A program made the position numbers and the translations under genes. Below, in pieces: positions 22,810 through 31,004 of a stretch of 31,004 bases of DNA (positions within the stretch are counted from its first letter, which is position 1; each line of letters begins with the position of its first letter). The notes below the pieces were generated by a model, which ran no database searches, was not told the origin of the DNA, and worked only from the letters and a program-made list of their open reading frames with translations. The stretch comes from an uncultured Eggerthellaceae bacterium (GTDB taxonomy: Bacteria; Actinomycetota; Coriobacteriia; Coriobacteriales; Eggerthellaceae). The DNA lies in assembly GCA_910577495.1 (NCBI GenBank), contig CAJTML010000009.1:1-31004 (forward strand), in the 5' to 3' direction.

Positions 22810-25074
22810 GTGGCTTCACGCTCAATTAAAAATAGACCCTCAGCCAAAAAGAAGCATCCCTTCGTTGGGGTGCTCAGTGTATTAACGGTTCTATTCATCT
22901 GCTTTGCTGCAGGTGTTTTTGGTATTTACTCAGTGGGAAGCGCATGGATCGGAGATTTGACTGATTACGACGTCACCGTCGTTGAGTCTTTGAATACCGC
23001 ACAACCGTCTGAGGTGTATGCCTCTGATGGCACAACACTTCTGGCTCGTTTCCAGCTGGAAAACCGCGACCCGGTTCGTTTTGATGATATTAGCGAATAC
23101 GTCAAAGAGGGTACCGTAGCAACCGAAGACGAGCGCTTCTATGAGCACGGCGGCTTTGACGTCATGGGTATTGCCCGCGCAATTGCGGTAACGGTAACCG
23201 GTTCTGGCCGCGAGGGTGCTTCCACCATCACGCAGCAGTTTGTTCGCAATACGATCCTCTCGGAAGAGATGAATGATATTTCGCTGCAACGTAAAGTGCG
23301 CGAGATTTATCTGTCGGTCAAGATCGAAGAGAACTACTCCAAAGACGCCATCTTGTTGATGTATCTCAACACCATCAACTACGGCTCGGGCGCGTATGGC
23401 ATTCAGGCGGCATCGCAGCGCTACTTCTCAAAGAACGCCAAAGACCTCACCCTTGCTGAAGCGGCGGCGCTTGTTGGTATTCCGCAGTCACCCACCAACA
23501 ACAATCCGCTGGATAACTATGATGCGTGTGTGGCTCGCCGCAACCTTGTTTTGGATCGCATGTACACCAATGGCTATATTTCGCAAGAGCAATGCAAGGA
23601 AGCGCAGGCAGAGGAGCTTGTTTTAAACCCCTCGCTGCCTGCAAACGACGGCATCTTGCAGTATCCCTATTTCGCCAGCTATGTGCGCGATGAGGTTATG
23701 GACTCGTACTCGCAGGTTGATCTGTTCTCAGGTGGTTTGACGATTATCACCACGCTGGATCTTGACATGCAAGAAGCGGCCGAAGAGGCCATCACGAAAA
23801 AGGAAGAGACGCTTGATCCGGCAATTTCGGGTGCGCTTGTGGCTATTGACCCGTCAAATGGCTACGTAAAAGCGTTGGTTGGCGGCAAGGATTACTACGA
23901 AAACCAGACGAATTTAGCAACGGGTCAAGGAACCAACGGCGGCCGTCCGTGCGGGTCGGCATTTAAGACGTTTACGCTGATCACCGCGCTGGAAGAGGGT
24001 GTTTCGCCCCAAACGCTTTTGGACTGTACTTCGCCTTCAATCATCCCGAACACCGACTACAACGAGAACAACGCGCTCAAAAACATCGACAACATCAACT
24101 ATGGCACCCAGACCATGCAGGGCGCTTTCGCCGTGTCGGCAAACACCGGATTCGTGCGGCTGCAGATGGCGCTTGGTACGGAAAAAGTTATTGAGACGGC
24201 GAAGAAGCTTGGCATCACCTCGCCGTTGATGGCGAACCCGTCTTTGACGCTGGGACAAAGTAACGTGACCATGCTGGATATGGCTGACGCGTATGCCACC
24301 ATCGGAAATGGTGGTACGCACTACGATCCGCAGCCTATCCTGGAGATCTATGACAGCAGCGGCAATCTTATTGTGGACAACTCGCGCCCAACAGGTGAGC
24401 GCGTGATTTCGGAAAAGATCGCTCATGCGGCCATTGAGGTTATGAAGACGGTTGTTACGCAAGGTACCGGTACTGAGGCGCGCCTGGCCAACGGACAAGA
24501 GGTGGCGGCAAAGACAGGTACGTCTTCTGACTACAAAGACATCACGTTTTGTGGTGTGACACCGCAGCTCTCGGTTGCCATCTGGTTTGGTGACCCGAGC
24601 AACGTCGAGGCACTTCCGGCGCACGTGAGTGCGGCTGACGTGTTCAAGAATTTCATGACAGAGGTCTTAAAGGGCGAAGAGAAGGTTGATTTCTTCGACG
24701 CAGATGATCCAACCTACAATCTAACCTATTCGAATTCCACCTATCATGTGGGCAACTACTACTCCTCTGGATACAACAGCGGTTCCAGCTCTTTGTACAA
24801 CACCGCGCCGAGTACGACTGATCCTACAACCACGCCTGACGATTCGAAGTCAGACAGCGCAACGAATACAGACGGCACTACTGCTGGTGGCGACGAGGGT
24901 GCAAAGACAGACACCCAGGAGCCCACCGATCAGCCTCAGACACCTGATCCAGAACCTACCACACCGTCTACGCCGACGCCAACACCTACTCCAGAGCCCA
25001 CTCCTTCGCCTACTCCTGATGCGGGTGGGGGAGACGCTGGTTCGCAGGCCGCACAAGCGGGTCAGACAGATTAG
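22810..25074 (+). CDS. Class A penicillin-binding protein (transglycosylase/transpeptidase)
   Basis: The product is 754 aa. It starts with GTG at 22810, with GGAGGT 5 nt upstream. It polymerises and cross-links peptidoglycan. Seen: a basic cytoplasmic tail, one membrane span (about residues 18-42), and the GT51 domain with catalytic Glu106 in ATEDERFYEHGG, EGASTITQQFVRN, RKVREIYLSVKIE and LNTINYGSGAYGI. The transpeptidase domain has Ser383-x-x-Lys386 (CGSAFKTF), Ser443-Ala-Asn and Lys568-Thr-Gly-Thr. After about residue 640 comes a long Ser/Asn/Tyr-rich stretch and then a Pro/Thr repeat tail (TPTPTPEPTPSPTPD) likely to reach into the wall. Unlike the paralogue at 25849-28110, it has no PASTA domain. 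All catalytic motifs are intact. Confidence 0.95.
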   Translation: MASRSIKNRPSAKKKHPFVGVLSVLTVLFICFAAGVFGIYSVGSAWIGDLTDYDVTVVESLNTAQPSEVYASDGTTLLARFQLENRDPVRFDDISEYVKEGTVATEDERFYEHGGFDVMGIARAIAVTVTGSGREGASTITQQFVRNTILSEEMNDISLQRKVREIYLSVKIEENYSKDAILLMYLNTINYGSGAYGIQAASQRYFSKNAKDLTLAEAAALVGIPQSPTNNNPLDNYDACVARRNLVLDRMYTNGYISQEQCKEAQAEELVLNPSLPANDGILQYPYFASYVRDEVMDSYSQVDLFSGGLTIITTLDLDMQEAAEEAITKKEETLDPAISGALVAIDPSNGYVKALVGGKDYYENQTNLATGQGTNGGRPCGSAFKTFTLITALEEGVSPQTLLDCTSPSIIPNTDYNENNALKNIDNINYGTQTMQGAFAVSANTGFVRLQMALGTEKVIETAKKLGITSPLMANPSLTLGQSNVTMLDMADAYATIGNGGTHYDPQPILEIYDSSGNLIVDNSRPTGERVISEKIAHAAIEVMKTVVTQGTGTEARLANGQEVAAKTGTSSDYKDITFCGVTPQLSVAIWFGDPSNVEALPAHVSAADVFKNFMTEVLKGEEKVDFFDADDPTYNLTYSNSTYHVGNYYSSGYNSGSSSLYNTAPSTTDPTTTPDDSKSDSATNTDGTTAGGDEGAKTDTQEPTDQPQTPDPEPTTPSTPTPTPTPEPTPSPTPDAGGGDAGSQAAQAGQTD

Positions 25075-25181
25075 CCTTTGCAAGCCCGCCGTGTATCTCG
25101 TGCGAAGTTGACGTTTCGTAAATCACAACGCTACCAAATCAAGGTATGCTTACATGAGTCAAATGTAAGGAGTTTTATTTC

Positions 25182-25685
25182 ATGAAGGTTCAACAGCTGA
25201 AAAAATGGGGCGTACTGGTGTGTGCGCTTGCGCTGGTTGGTGCTGTTTTGGCAGGGTGCGCGGGTGGAACCTCACCTGAAGCAGAGCAGCAGGCGAAAAA
25301 TAGGCAGTTTATGGCGCAAATCAACCAAACGATGGTTGATTTGAACGAAAAGCTTGATGCGTTTAACGAAGCGGTCGCAACGGGTAGTGTGGTGAATATG
25401 CGCACGCAGGCTGATAACGCATTCCGCGTGCTTGATTCACTTGAGAATCTTGAGGCTCCTGAGGGGCTTGAAGATATCAAGCAGGATTATATTGATGGCG
25501 CAACTGAGCTTGAAGGCGCCCTGAATGCCTACATTGATCTGTACACTGAGATTGACAGCGCCACCGAAGAGGCTCCGTTTGATTGGTCAACCTACGATAG
25601 TCGCATGAGCGACATCAAGGCTTCCTACGATGACGGTATTGCCAAGCTGCAAGCGGGGGATGAGGCAGCAGCTGGTAAAGAGTAA
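25182..25685 (+). CDS. Small hypothetical lipoprotein
   Basis: The product is 167 aa. ATG 25182 has AAGGAG about 9-10 nt upstream. The N-terminus is a lipoprotein signal: MKVQQLKKWG, a hydrophobic core, and lipobox VLAGC, so the mature protein starts at a lipidated Cys at about 26. The rest is acidic and reads as long helices (NQTMVDLNEKLDAFNEAV, LEAPEGLEDIKQDYIDGATELEGAL), possibly a helical bundle or coiled coil. I do not recognise a family. It sits between two class A PBP genes, which suggests an envelope role. A promoter is uncertain (TTGACG at 25108-25113 with a poor -10). Two hairpins follow the stop codon. Confidence 0.8.
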   Translation: MKVQQLKKWGVLVCALALVGAVLAGCAGGTSPEAEQQAKNRQFMAQINQTMVDLNEKLDAFNEAVATGSVVNMRTQADNAFRVLDSLENLEAPEGLEDIKQDYIDGATELEGALNAYIDLYTEIDSATEEAPFDWSTYDSRMSDIKASYDDGIAKLQAGDEAAAGKE

Positions 25686-25732
25686 GCGTATTCTCGGAGC
25701 GCTTTTGATGCGCCATCCGGAGAATGCTTAGC
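25684..25732 (+). other. Long imperfect hairpin at the lipoprotein stop codon
   Basis: AAGC, ATTCTC and GGAGCGC on the left arm pair with GCGC, CCGGAGAAT and GCTT on the right around TTTTGAT, with small bulges. It begins in the TAA stop. There is no T run directly after it, so it may protect the 3' end rather than terminate. Confidence 0.5.
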
Positions 25733-25756
25733 GAAACAATACGGCGAAACAATACG
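25731..25756. repeat. Two tandem copies of a 13-bp unit
   Basis: GCGAAACAATACG occurs twice head to tail (25731-25743 and 25744-25756), lying between the two hairpins after the lipoprotein gene. It is probably a small slippage duplication. Confidence 0.85.
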
Positions 25757-25790
25757 CCCGGTGACTCGTTGGTGAGGCACCGGGCGTTTC
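25754..25790. terminator. Terminator hairpin between the lipoprotein gene and the convergent PBP gene
   Basis: ACGCCCGGTG (25754-25763) and CACCGGGCGT (25778-25787) form a perfect 10-bp stem with a 14-nt loop. The plus side continues TTTCTGTT and the minus side ATTGTTTC, so it may work in both directions with moderate efficiency. Confidence 0.7.
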
Positions 25791-25848
25791 TGTTGCGTGC
25801 TGTCAGGGTTGCGCTTCGGCACCCATGAGCGGGTTGTGCGGTTAGATC

Positions 25849-28110
25849 TTAGGGCTTAGGTCCAAGTGAGATGACCAGCACCACCATGCCATTTTCGACA
25901 CGTTGCGAGATGACGGTACCAGCAGGAACGGTGTCTGAGTATTCCTCATAGTAGCCAGCGTTGTAGTCGTTTAAGGCTTCAACTGCCTGGTCAAAGGTTT
26001 TGCCTACCACTGACGGAGCGCTGGAAGGATCGTCGGGGTTTGCAGGCGTATCTTCGCCCTCTGTATCCTCGTCATCCTTGTCTTCGTCGTCCTTATCCTC
26101 ATCTTCTTCGTCTTCGTCGTCTTTATCTTTGTCCTTGTCTTTATCCTTGTCGTCATCCTCGGCGCCAAGCTTCTTCTTCTGCGCAGCGTTAAACGGATTG
26201 TTGTACGTCGGATCCTTGGTCTCCGGGAAATTCACAATCTCATGTCCCGCTACCGCTTGGCTCATGAAGTCTTGCCAGAGTGCGTTGCAGGTAATGGACG
26301 GATCGGTGGCAATATTGCCGGCCGGGTTGCCAATCCAGGTTGCACAGGTGAGGTAGGGGGTATAGCCCACCAACCAGTGATCGGTAAAGTCAGATGCGGT
26401 ACCCGTCTTGCCAGCTACCGGCTGACCACCCGCGGGCGCAAAGCCGTATGCGGTGCCATTAGCGGTGTCGAAAACGGTGCGCAGTACCTTGGTTGTGGCG
26501 CCTGCAACGTCTTCCTCAAGCACGCGCGTGCTGGTATCGGGGGCTTCGTAGATGACGTTACCATCGCGGTCTTCAATGCGCGTTACCACAATAGCGTCGC
26601 GCTTGATGCCGTTTGATGCCAGTGTGGAGTAGGCGTGCGCCATCTCAAGGGGTGTGACGTCGGCAGAACCAAGTGTGGTGGAGGCCACGGTGTCGAACTC
26701 AGACTCTACACCCAGACGATGCGCCATCTCAGTGATTGCGCCGTCATCAAGCGCTTCAGACAAGCGCATAAAGCCGGTGTTTGACGAAAGCGCGGTGGCA
26801 ACCTGAATGGTGCGAACGCCGTAGTTTGCGTTGTTGAAGTTTTCGATGCGCTGCTTTTCGCCATCAATATCAAGAGTCATTGGGGAGGAGCAATCAATGC
26901 GCGTTTTGGGAGAGATGCCCTCCTCAATAGCGGCAGCCAGCGTGAATGCCTTAAACGTAGAGCCAGCTTGGCGGCCTGATCCACCCGTGCCAGTTGCCAG
27001 GTTCACTTTGGAGGTTGTATAGTCGCGCCCGCCAACCATGGCTTGCACTTGGCCTGTTTCCACGTCAATGGCAACCAGTGCTGCTTCAAGCTCAGGCGCC
27101 ATGCGGTCGCGCTGAGCAGCACAGGCAGCCTCTGCCTTTTCCTGGAGATCCACATCAAGCGAGGTATAGATAGTCAAACCGCCGCGGAACAAATCAGCAT
27201 ATGAGCACCCATAGGGGTTGTCTGGCTCAAGCAAGAGTTCGCGCACATAGCTGGTGAAGTACGGGTAGTTATAAATACCCTCATCAGGTGCGTCGGGTGC
27301 CGGGTTGAGTCCCAAGTCTTGCGCTTTGGCCTCGTTGCACTCCTCTTGCGTGATGTCGCCCGCGCTCAGCATGCGCTCCAAAACCACGTTTCGACGCTTG
27401 AGGCAGTCATCAGGGTAGAGTTTCGGATCCAGATAGGTCGGGGACTGCGGGATGCCAACCAAAGTTGCCGCTTGCGTCAGTGTTAAGTCTGCCGCAGATA
27501 CCTGGAAGTAGTTTTGCGCCGCAGCTTCAATGCCATAGCAGCCATCACCATAATTAATCGTGTTGAGATACATCAGCAAGATTTCGTCTTTGGAGTATCG
27601 TTTCTCCATTTCAAGGGCAAGCTCAGCTTCGCGAATCTTGCGCTCCATAGTGATGTCGTTGGCCTCTTGGGTCAAAATGGTATTGCGAACCAACTGTTGG
27701 GTGATCGTGGAGGCGCCTTCCAAGTCTCCGCCGCGAATGTTGTTGATGAACGCACGACCAATACCAAACAGGTCAACACCGGTATGCTCGTAGAAACGAA
27801 CGTCCTCGGTGTCAATCGTGGCCTCAATGGCATATTCACTTACTTGACTCAGCTCAATTGGGTCGCGCTTTTCCAGCTGGAACTCTGCCAGCATCGTGGT
27901 GCCGTCGGCGGCATACATGGTGGACTCTTTGGATGTGTTTGTGAAGTTGACATCCTCAATAGAGGGAAGATCGTCAGACCAGGTCCCGACAACTCGATAT
28001 GCCCCCTGCACACCCCAATACACCACAAAGCATAGTGACGCTACTAGAATAAGGAGCGCCCATTGAACTGCATGAGTGCGCTTTTCGCGCTGTTTTCTCC
28101 GTATCTTCAT
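25849..28110 (-). CDS. Class A penicillin-binding protein with acidic linker and C-terminal PASTA domain
   Basis: The product is 753 aa. It starts at ATG 28110 without a visible ribosome site; a -10-like TATAGT lies 6 nt upstream, suggesting a leaderless transcript. Order: a basic tail, membrane span (about residues 16-34), and GT51 domain with catalytic Glu102 in DTEDVRFYEHTG, EGASTITQQLVRN and LNTINYGDGCYGI. The transpeptidase has Ser384-x-x-Lys387 (AGSTFKAF), Ser442-Ser-Asn and Lys568-Thr-Gly-Thr. Residues about 650-692 are an Asp/Glu/Lys repeat (DKDKDK, DEDKDDEDKDDED). Residues about 697-753 form one PASTA domain (PSVVGKTFDQAVEALNDYN), which binds peptidoglycan stems or beta-lactam-like ligands. 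It is a paralogue of the PBP at 22810-25074 with a different C-terminus. Confidence 0.95.
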   Translation of the reverse strand: MKIRRKQREKRTHAVQWALLILVASLCFVVYWGVQGAYRVVGTWSDDLPSIEDVNFTNTSKESTMYAADGTTMLAEFQLEKRDPIELSQVSEYAIEATIDTEDVRFYEHTGVDLFGIGRAFINNIRGGDLEGASTITQQLVRNTILTQEANDITMERKIREAELALEMEKRYSKDEILLMYLNTINYGDGCYGIEAAAQNYFQVSAADLTLTQAATLVGIPQSPTYLDPKLYPDDCLKRRNVVLERMLSAGDITQEECNEAKAQDLGLNPAPDAPDEGIYNYPYFTSYVRELLLEPDNPYGCSYADLFRGGLTIYTSLDVDLQEKAEAACAAQRDRMAPELEAALVAIDVETGQVQAMVGGRDYTTSKVNLATGTGGSGRQAGSTFKAFTLAAAIEEGISPKTRIDCSSPMTLDIDGEKQRIENFNNANYGVRTIQVATALSSNTGFMRLSEALDDGAITEMAHRLGVESEFDTVASTTLGSADVTPLEMAHAYSTLASNGIKRDAIVVTRIEDRDGNVIYEAPDTSTRVLEEDVAGATTKVLRTVFDTANGTAYGFAPAGGQPVAGKTGTASDFTDHWLVGYTPYLTCATWIGNPAGNIATDPSITCNALWQDFMSQAVAGHEIVNFPETKDPTYNNPFNAAQKKKLGAEDDDKDKDKDKDKDDEDEEDEDKDDEDKDDEDTEGEDTPANPDDPSSAPSVVGKTFDQAVEALNDYNAGYYEEYSDTVPAGTVISQRVENGMVVLVISLGPKP
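26053..26160 (-). repeat. Low-complexity Asp/Glu/Lys-coding repeat inside the PASTA PBP gene
   Basis: Repeated short units (GTC/CTT/ATC/TCG triplets on plus) encode the acidic linker between transpeptidase and PASTA domain. Such in-frame triplet repeats can change length by slippage without breaking the frame. Confidence 0.75.
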
Positions 28111-28116
28111 AATTGC

Positions 28117-28122
28117 ACTATA
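28117..28122 (-). promoter_or_regulatory. -10 element placing transcription start at the PBP ATG
   Basis: On the minus strand TATAGT is followed by GCAATT and then ATG. With the usual 6-7 nt distance, transcription would begin on the A of the start codon. No Shine-Dalgarno sequence is present. The -35 is poor. Confidence 0.5.
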
Positions 28123-28233
28123 CTACCATAGCGAACGATTAACTACGTACAACGTTGCAGGTTGTGAGCGCGTGAGCAGCTCAATTTATACGACCTATCC
28201 ACAATATATAAGGTAAGGAACTAAACGCAATTT

Positions 28234-30693
28234 ATGAACACTTCTGTCGAACTTCTTGCGCCGGCGGGTAACCTCACCTGTCTGCATGCGGCGGTGCGAG
28301 CCGGTGCCGATGCGGTTTACCTTGGCCTGGACGCATTTAACGCACGCAGAGGCGCAGACAACTTCACGCTTGAGACGCTGGGCGAGGCCTGCGATTATGC
28401 GCACCTGCGTGGCGTGAATGTCTATCTGACCATGAACACCATCATTATGCCCTCAGAGTTTGATCGCGCACTTGAGACGGCGCGTCAGGCGTATCGCTGT
28501 GGGGTGGACGCTTTCATCATCCAAGACATCGGGCTTGCCTCTGAGCTGGTGCGCACGCTGCCGGATGAGCGCGTGCATGCCTCAACCCAGATGAACATCC
28601 ACTCAATCGATGGCGTTGAGGCGGCCGCGCAACTTGGGGTTAAGCGCATCACGCTGGCTCGTGAGCTTTCGCTGACTGAAATTGCCTACTTGGCTGACGT
28701 TGCAGCGCAGCTTGGCCTTGAAGTTGAGACCTTTATCCACGGTGCCATCTGTGTGTGTTACTCGGGTCAGTGCCTCATGTCCTCGCTCATTGGCGGCCGC
28801 TCGGCAAACCGTGGTATGTGCGCACAAGCATGCCGCTTGCCCTACGAGCTGCACAACAAAGCATTGCGAAAAAACCTGCCTTCGCCCGGCGAGCATCTGC
28901 TTTCACCCAAAGACCTCTGCGCGCTTGATAAGCTGGGGGACTTGGTGGACGCCGGCGTGGCGTCGCTCAAAATTGAAGGTCGCATGAAATCCCCCGAGTA
29001 CGTCTTCGCTGTCACGAGCGTGTATCGCGAAGCGTTGGATGCGGCGCTGGCCAAGCGCGCCGTTGACGAGCAAACCTCCGAGGCACACAAGCTCCGCTTG
29101 GCTGAGGCCTTCTCGCGGGGCTTTACCACAGCATATATGGATAGCGAACGCGGCAACGATATCATGAGTTATGGCCGCCCCAACAACCGCGGTGTGTTTG
29201 TGGGGCGTGTTGAGCGCGCCGCTGATAAGTCGGTGACCATTGCCGCCGAGCAGCCGTTATGCGAAGGCGACGTGCTGGAATTTTGGACCAACAAAGGACA
29301 TTTCGCCCAAACGCTTTCTAAGATTTCGCAGCACAAGGGCACCGCGTATACGTTTGCGGTGGACAAGCCCGTCAAAAAAGGTGACCGCGTGTTTCGCGTG
29401 CGAAGCGCCCAGGCTGCCTTTGAAGAGAGCGAATTTGAGCCGCGCGTGTCCGTTGATGGCCGCGTGGTGATGCGCTTGGGGCAACCCCTTGAAATCTCGT
29501 TTACCTTGGCAGATGGCGAAGCTGCGCGTGGTGCCACCGATGAAGTGTGCGTTGGCACGGCGGTAGGAGCGGTCGTTGAGCCTGCTCGTACCAAAGCGGT
29601 CAGTGAGGCTGATGTGGCATCGCATGTGGACAGGCTCGGCCAGACGCCCTTTACTATTAATACGCTTGCAATTGAGCTTGACGAAGGCGTCGGCGTGGGC
29701 TTTTCGCAGCTGCATCGCCTTCGCGCTGCCGCCCTTGATGAGTTGGCTGAGGCGGTTTTGGCCTCATATCACGCACGCACGTTGCCACGTGTTCAACCTG
29801 ATGAGCCCATAAAAGACGCCCATCCTCACGGCATGCGCATTGTGGCGTGGGCCACCAACCCGGCGTGTGCTCGCGCCGCGAAACGCGCAGGAGCTGATGA
29901 GATCATCGTGCCGGTGCTCAATTACAAGCGTGGCGAAGCAGTGGTGGCAGGGCAGCGCAGCCAGACGGTTGAGCAGGCGGGATACCCCAATAAGATCACG
30001 CTTGCTATGCCGGCGGTGGCTCACGACCCAGTTGAGGGAACCCGTGAAGCGGCGCTTGATTGGGACGTTTGGCAGCATGCACGTGCAAACAAGCCGTTGT
30101 TTGTTGATAGTCTGGGTGCTCTTTCGCACGCACAAGAGGTGGGCGCGCTGCCTGAGGTAGGCGCGCATCTGCCGCTTGTGAATCCGTGTGCGCTCAAAGC
30201 CGCTGCCAGGCTTGGTGCTACGCGCGTGTGGCTTTCGCCCGAACTTACCTTGGGACAAATTGCTGATATCGCCCAGCATTCACCTGTTGAGCTGGGGCTG
30301 ACCATTTTAGGTGCGCAAGAGCTCATGATCACTGAGCACTGCCTACTGATGAGTCAAGGCCCCTGTGATGAGAACTGTGACGAATGCCCACGCCGCAAAA
30401 GTCCGCACTATCTCAAGGATCGCAAAGACTTTGAGTTCCCGGTCATTACTGACGCGCTTGGTCGAAGCCATCTCTTTAATGGGGTAGAGCTAGACGTTGC
30501 GCATACGATGAGTGATCTGATGGCTGCTGGCATCTCGGCGGTTATGGTGGATACGACGCTCATGAATGTCGAACAAACCACTCAAGCAGTTGCCCGTGCG
30601 GTTCGCGCGCGCAGTGTTGCTCATGCAAGCGGCAACAACATTGCTAAAACACCGTCAACAACCAGCGGTCATTTATTCCGCGGGGTGTCGTAG
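28234..30693 (+). CDS. U32-family protein (RlhA/TrhP-like RNA hydroxylase or collagenase-like peptidase), long form
   Basis: The product is 819 aa. ATG 28234 has AAGGAA 13 nt upstream, slightly far. The family was named for peptidase U32, but studied members (RlhA, TrhP) help hydroxylate 23S rRNA or tRNA using an iron-sulfur cluster. The N-terminal barrel starts VELLAPAGNLTCLHAA with DAVYLGLDAFNAR. The U32 signature is ETFIHGAICVCYSGQCLMSS (residues 166-185), giving Cys173, Cys175, Cys180, followed by Cys196 and Cys200. The middle part resembles the DUF3656 beta domain of RlhA. A C-terminal cluster, Cys703, Cys711, Cys715 and Cys718, precedes YLKDRKDFEFPV, a common end of long U32 proteins. 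Whether the target is rRNA or tRNA cannot be told. tyrS follows 72 bp later. Confidence 0.9.
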   Translation: MNTSVELLAPAGNLTCLHAAVRAGADAVYLGLDAFNARRGADNFTLETLGEACDYAHLRGVNVYLTMNTIIMPSEFDRALETARQAYRCGVDAFIIQDIGLASELVRTLPDERVHASTQMNIHSIDGVEAAAQLGVKRITLARELSLTEIAYLADVAAQLGLEVETFIHGAICVCYSGQCLMSSLIGGRSANRGMCAQACRLPYELHNKALRKNLPSPGEHLLSPKDLCALDKLGDLVDAGVASLKIEGRMKSPEYVFAVTSVYREALDAALAKRAVDEQTSEAHKLRLAEAFSRGFTTAYMDSERGNDIMSYGRPNNRGVFVGRVERAADKSVTIAAEQPLCEGDVLEFWTNKGHFAQTLSKISQHKGTAYTFAVDKPVKKGDRVFRVRSAQAAFEESEFEPRVSVDGRVVMRLGQPLEISFTLADGEAARGATDEVCVGTAVGAVVEPARTKAVSEADVASHVDRLGQTPFTINTLAIELDEGVGVGFSQLHRLRAAALDELAEAVLASYHARTLPRVQPDEPIKDAHPHGMRIVAWATNPACARAAKRAGADEIIVPVLNYKRGEAVVAGQRSQTVEQAGYPNKITLAMPAVAHDPVEGTREAALDWDVWQHARANKPLFVDSLGALSHAQEVGALPEVGAHLPLVNPCALKAAARLGATRVWLSPELTLGQIADIAQHSPVELGLTILGAQELMITEHCLLMSQGPCDENCDECPRRKSPHYLKDRKDFEFPVITDALGRSHLFNGVELDVAHTMSDLMAAGISAVMVDTTLMNVEQTTQAVARAVRARSVAHASGNNIAKTPSTTSGHLFRGVS

Positions 30694-30720
30694 GCATTCG
30701 CCTTATGTACACCTTTTCGC

Positions 30721-30726
30721 TATGAT
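30721..30726 (+). promoter_or_regulatory. Possible -10 element before tyrS
   Basis: TATGAT at 30721-30726 matches TATAAT at 5 of 6, about 40 nt before the tyrS ATG. No good -35 is visible, so read-through from the U32 gene is an alternative. Confidence 0.35.
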
Positions 30727-30747
30727 AGAATGCCCAGACGCACTTAA

Positions 30748-31004
<257 letters not shown>

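Noticed and set aside
24037..24624. Minus-strand frame of 195 codons inside the first PBP gene
   Set aside because: It is an antisense shadow of an intact, motif-rich PBP gene.
25731..25756. Tandem 13-bp units as part of a CRISPR or att site
   Set aside because: There are only two directly abutting copies with no spacers and no integrase or cas gene nearby.
27514..28035. Plus-strand frame of 173 codons opposite the PASTA PBP gene
   Set aside because: It mirrors conserved GT51 coding sequence on the other strand and has no motifs.

Overview
The window is chromosomal, mostly core-metabolism DNA from a Gram-positive-type bacterium. My best guess is an anaerobic or microaerophilic actinomycete of the class Coriobacteriia. 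This is inferred from gene content and moderate-to-high GC with many GCG/CGC codons, not from a marker gene. Supporting signs are a T-box leader (a Gram-positive device) in front of pheST, a methionine aminopeptidase with a SEC-C zinc knuckle, two class A penicillin-binding proteins, a PASTA domain, and a secreted fimbrial or adhesin-like protein. No rRNA, tRNA, CRISPR array, IS element or phage gene was seen.

Layout. (1) 1-3636, minus: a very large secreted surface protein cut by one in-frame TAG at 2170-2172. The same frame stays open for all 723 codons from the TAG to the window edge. (2) 3901-6005, minus: a formyl-CoA:oxalate CoA-transferase-like protein and a GNAT acetyltransferase. (3) 6124-11877, plus: a T-box leader with a UUC (Phe) specifier, pheS, pheT, a DegV fatty-acid-binding protein and the SEC-C methionine aminopeptidase. 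(4) 12154-13285, plus: two overlapping genes I do not recognise, behind a promoter carrying a LexA-box-like palindrome. (5) 13392-15094, minus: a GCS2-type glutamate-cysteine ligase followed by an FKBP/SlyD-like prolyl isomerase. (6) 15233-17083, plus: a membrane-anchored CapD/WbpM-type nucleotide-sugar 4,6-dehydratase. (7) 17316-22667, plus: argC-argJ-argB-argD followed by argR. (8) 22810-28110: two class A PBPs pointing at each other around a small lipoprotein gene. (9) 28234-30693, plus: a long U32-family (RlhA/TrhP-like) protein, then the 5' end of tyrS running off the window.

How the genes fit together. argC, argJ, argB and argD encode the acetyl-cycle route from N-acetylglutamate to N-acetylornithine, with ArgJ recycling the acetyl group. 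ArgR next door is the expected arginine-sensing repressor. pheST is controlled by charging of tRNA-Phe. The surface genes (dehydratase, two PBPs, lipoprotein, adhesin) serve the envelope.

I did not find a convincing new multi-gene system. The items most worth a second look are the amber-interrupted adhesin, the unknown gene pair with its LexA-like box, the leaderless-looking promoter of the PASTA PBP, and the highly structured leaders before argC and argR.
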